Assembly (NCBI GenBank): GCA_019426215.1 | Contig: CM033391.1 | Coordinates: forward strand, 20,820,708-20,884,707 | Direction of reading: 5' to 3' | Source: Buddleja alternifolia | Lineage: Eukaryota > Streptophyta > Magnoliopsida > Lamiales > Scrophulariaceae | DNA length: 64,000 bases | Translations under genes and position numbers: made by a program | Part shown: in pieces, positions 60,562 through 64,000 of the stretch | Position numbering within the stretch: the stretch's first letter is position 1 | Layout: every line of letters begins with the position of its first letter | The notes under the pieces: generated by a model | The model's database searches: none | What the model saw: only the letters and a program-made list of their open reading frames with translations | Told to the model about the DNA's origin: nothing

Positions 60562-62448
60562 TCAAATCCAATTAGCCATATATCTAATACCCATCCTTTC
60601 TAAATGAGAGTCAAAACTCTTTTGTGCCAATGTTTTAGTGAAGGGATCTGCTAAATTATTAGTTGAGGCTATCTTGGTAACCACAATCTCTCCACGATCT
60701 ACATATTCTCTAATGATGTGTTTCTTCCTCTCAATGTTCTTCGAACGTTTATGTCTTCTTAGTTCTTTAGAATTTGCTACAGCACCAGAATTATCACAAT
60801 GGAGTGTGATCGGTGTTAGCCTTTCTCTAACAACCTCTAGATCCATAAGAAACTTTCTTAGCCAATAAGCTTCTTTAGCTGCTTCAGAAGCCGCCACATA
60901 TTCAGCCTCCATAGTGGAGTCTACGATGCAAGACTGTTTTATGCTCCTCCAACTTATGGCTCCTCCACCAAGAGTAAACACATATCCCGAGGTGGAACGT
61001 CTAGAACCACGATCAGATTAAAAATCTGAATCTGAGTAACCCACTGGTCATATAATTTCTAGTTCTTCTCAAGTACTTTAGAATATGCTTCACTGCCACC
61101 CAATGTTCTGGTCCAGGGTTCGACTAATATCTACTGACCATTCCTACAGCATAACAGATGTCTGGCCTCGTACAGAGCATAGCATATATGAGACTACCCA
61201 CAGCAGAAGCATAGGGTACATTTCTCTTGTGTTCTTCCTCTTTAGGTGTTTTAGGACACTGTTCTCGAGAAAGCTGGATTCTATGTCTAAAAGGCAATGA
61301 CCCTTTCTTGGAATCTTCCATGTTATTCCTTGCCAATATCTTATCTATATATGTAGCTTGTGATAAGCCCAACATCTTGTTCTTTCGGTCTCGCAAAAGC
61401 TTGATCCCTAGAACATAGCTGGCTTCACCTAGGTCTTTCATATCAAATTGATTGGACAGCCAAATCTTAACGGCAGACAATGTTCCCACATCATTCCCAA
61501 TGAGTAGGATATCATCCACAAAAAGCACTAAGAACAATATAACCTTTTCATGATGTCTTTTATACACACATGGTTTATCAGGTAACTGTTCAAATCCAAA
61601 AGATTTGACAGCTTCACTGAACCTGATGTTCCATGATCTAGATGCTTGCTTGAGTCCATAAATGGACTTCTTCAGTTTGCATACCATATGCTCTTGATTT
61701 TCAACTACAAATCCATCAGGTTGTATCATATAAATTTCTTCTTGAAGATTTCCACTCAAGAACGCTGTCTTAACATCCATTTGTCATATTTCATAATCAT
61801 AATGAGCTGCAATGGATTAGAGAATCCTTATGGATTTAAACATGGCTACTGGCGAGAAGGTTTCATCATAATCGATGCCTTCTATCTGGGTATAACCCTT
61901 CACCACTAGCCTTGCTTTGAAGGTCTCTACCTTCCCATCCATTCCTCTCTTTCTCTTGTAGACCCATTTACACCCAATGGGTTTAATGCCTTCCGGCGCC
62001 TCTACAAGTTCCCAGACATTATTTGAGTACATTGACTTCAACTCAGATTTCATTGCAGTGACCCATCGATCAGCATCTATATCTGCTAGAGCTTTGTTGT
62101 AGTTAAGAGGATCAGATTCAAGTTCAGGTTCAACCACAAGGGTTTCCTCAAGATATCTGACAGGAGGCCTGATAATCATCCCACTACGCGTGGTTCATGT
62201 GTACTAGGTTCTACATCAGTCGTTACACTAGGTACATCATATGTATTATCTATGTTCTCAGTTTTACTAGGCTGCTCAGATGTAGTATCTGATACTGTCA
62301 TCTCTTCCAATACAAGCTTACTTCGACTCTTGTAGCCATTTAATAGTTCATCCTCAAGATACTTGGCATTTGTACTCACAAATACCTTATGATCATTGGG
62401 ACTATAAAATTGACCACCCCTAGTCTCTTTAGGATATTCTACAAACAA
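60562..62448 (-). pseudogene. Copia pol fragment: integrase end, reverse transcriptase, RNase H
   Basis: Read leftward from 62448: linker with GYPKETRGGQFYSPND-like sequence, SDPLNYNKALADID, reverse transcriptase with KARLVVKGYTQIEG, MDVKTAFLSGNLQEE, IYGLKQASRSWN and the intact catalytic LFVDDILLIGND (about 61490-61530), then RNase H to 60562. Frame breaks occur near 62178, 61800 and 61020; the last coincides with a deletion of roughly 26 bases relative to the 57535-58146 copy. It is the most complete pol of this family in the window but still lacks gag, protease and the integrase core. Confidence 0.85.
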
Positions 62449-63142
62449 TCACACTTATGTCCGTGACTCTAAACATACGATTGACATAATATATTCAACA
62501 TATTATTTAAACAATTCAAATAACACATTTGATCAAATCATATCAATCATGTTGAATATACACAAGTATGTTAAAGCTATAAACAAGTATTCATATCTTT
62601 AAACAAGTTAAACATATTGATCTTAATCCAATAAACATGCTTTGATCATAATTAAAATTACATGTGTTAAGGAAAGAACCTGACAAGTTAGAGTGACGGA
62701 CAGAAGTGTGCTTGTTTGTAGGATATCCTAGAGAGACTAGGGGTGGTCAATTTTATAGTCCCAATGATCATAAGGTATTTGTGAGTACAAATGCCAAGTA
62801 TCTTGAGGATGAACTATTAAATGGCTACAAGAGTCGAAGTAAGCTTGTATTGGAAGAGATGACAGTATCAGATACTACATCTGAGCAACCTAGTATAACT
62901 GAGAACATAAATAATACATATGATGTACCTAGTGTAACGACTGATGTAGAACCTAGTACACATGAGCCACGTCGTAGTGGGAGGATTATCAGGCCTCCTG
63001 TCAGATATCTTGAGGAAACCCTTGTGGTTGAACCTGAACTTGAATCTGATCCTCTTAACTACAACAAAGCTCTAGCAGATATAAATGCTGCTCGATGGGT
63101 CACTGCAATGAAATCTGAGTTGGAGTCAATGTATTCTAAATG
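62025..63142. repeat. Large inverted repeat formed by two copia pol pieces
   Basis: The left arm 62025-62446 and right arm 62715-63142 are near-identical in inverse orientation, separated by 268 bases with no recognisable feature. Confidence 0.85.
62715..63142 (+). pseudogene. Inverted copia integrase-RT linker fragment
   Basis: Plus-strand open frame (CLFVGYPRETRGGQFY, TVSDTTSEQPS, RRSGRIIRPPVRYLEE, WVTAMKSELESMYS), the mirror copy of the minus-strand linker at its left. It is broken within the MYSNNVWEL block, where an LTR piece begins. Confidence 0.85.
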
Positions 63143-64000
63143 GGTTGTAGTCGGTGATAAGAATGGACGTCTTATCTGCTAAAGGCTATACTATACTATA
63201 TTTGATGATTTGTCTTAATCATGGGAATGAGAATTCCATATATAGTATATTCGTGTAAATCAATGAGATTGAAACACTGAACCGGACCAATTAAGTTATT
63301 TATTTTTTGGCTACTATCAAAAATAAATAACTTCAACAACAACTCTAAATCCTATGATTGTCGTGGACTAATGCATCTAGTGTATATTACTTTGATGTAT
63401 TCAGAAGTGAGGTCTTCGGTGGCCAATATATTTTATACATTGAGTAATTGCATGAAATGTGATTAGGACGGACATTCATAAAGAATTTATAATCTCCATG
63501 AGAGATAGGAAATATTTCCTTTAATGGATTTGCAATGTTCAACTATTCTAAAACTTTGGCCAAAGTATTTCATGTGAAGTGTCACTGAAATTAAATGACA
63601 AATAAGTTTTCGTATGAAAAGTTGACAATGAGCAAATCGGCATTTTAGGATAAGTGGTGAAGAATAAAATAATAGTAGCATCGATTTTATTTCTTCACGA
63701 ATATTTCAATAGAGGAGTTAGTTGTAATATTCTTAAGTACGAGAACTCTTGTGTAATTTAATTAATTCTAGAGTGCAACCATATTTATTTAGAGGACTTA
63801 AATATTGTTAAGTGGTAATCAAATATTACCATGCGATGGTAATTCGATTTGACCCATTTGAAGCTAGAATTAATTTTTGCCTAAGGTCTCTTCGCAAGTC
63901 TAGAAAAGAAACCCGATAAATACTAAAGGTTCCATTGGATGGATTGTTTGAACTTAGATGAAAAGCTATGTGGGAACTATCTTTAAAGAAAGATATTTAA
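63131..64000 (+). repeat. Copia LTR c fragment, plus orientation, cut by window end
   Basis: It is the inverse of the interior of LTR a (from about 57325 leftward) and begins about 200 bases into the LTR. It runs off the window. Confidence 0.85.

Noticed and set aside
1..64000. tRNA, rRNA, organellar or viral (pararetrovirus) genes
   Set aside because: I saw no complete cloverleaf, rRNA block, organellar gene or caulimovirus-type domain set; tRNA-like strings are primer sites or the SINE.

Overview
This window is nuclear DNA of a flowering plant, most likely a eudicot. It contains nested plant LTR retrotransposons (Athila-like and chromoviral Ty3/gypsy, several Ty1/copia families), two CACTA transposons, MULE-type MITEs, a tRNA-derived SINE, and one intact intron-rich plant gene. 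There are no operons, bacterial genes or phage genes. The species cannot be named from sequence alone.

Layout. 1-2512 is the LTR end, primer-binding site and decayed gag-protease of a first Athila-like element. 2513-7604 is a cluster of copia LTRs in both orientations around a broken copia reverse transcriptase/RNase H. 7605-8024 is AT-rich DNA. 8025-45627 is one second Athila-like element, bounded by a near-perfect 5-bp target duplication and inflated to about 37.6 kb by insertions: a copia composite (9088-18323), a copia solo LTR (19780-24521) that itself holds a chromoviral solo LTR (21381-24007), a 13-kb CACTA element (25570-38814) that itself holds a gag-only Athila-type element (26021-33076), and a 3.9-kb CACTA element (40808-44732) inside the 3' LTR. 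45628-48596 is an intergenic spacer with a SINE and a 94-bp tandem duplication. 48597-54436 is a nine-exon serine carboxypeptidase-like gene, the only host gene that looks functional. Its 3.6-kb first intron carries a MULE-type element, and a second MULE-type MITE lies 330 bp past its stop codon. 55455-64000 is a scrambled array of one copia family with shared LTRs, inverted pol pieces and a palindrome.

How the parts relate. The host gene is a secreted or vacuolar alpha/beta-hydrolase with its full catalytic triad (S193, D406, H459) and reading frame. Everything else is transposon. The transposon coding regions are nearly all dead: nonsense codons at conserved Trp positions, frameshifts and large deletions. 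The longest open one, the 625-codon gag-protease at 29600-31477, lacks reverse transcriptase and integrase. Several insertion ends could be fixed to the base from target duplications, which gives a relative order of insertion events.

I did not find a previously undescribed system. The most informative signals are the nesting with exact boundaries, a gag-only element with a scrambled deletion junction, a hairpin with a compensatory base change in two Athila families, a possible gene-capturing MULE in the carboxypeptidase intron, and the inverted copia array at the right end.
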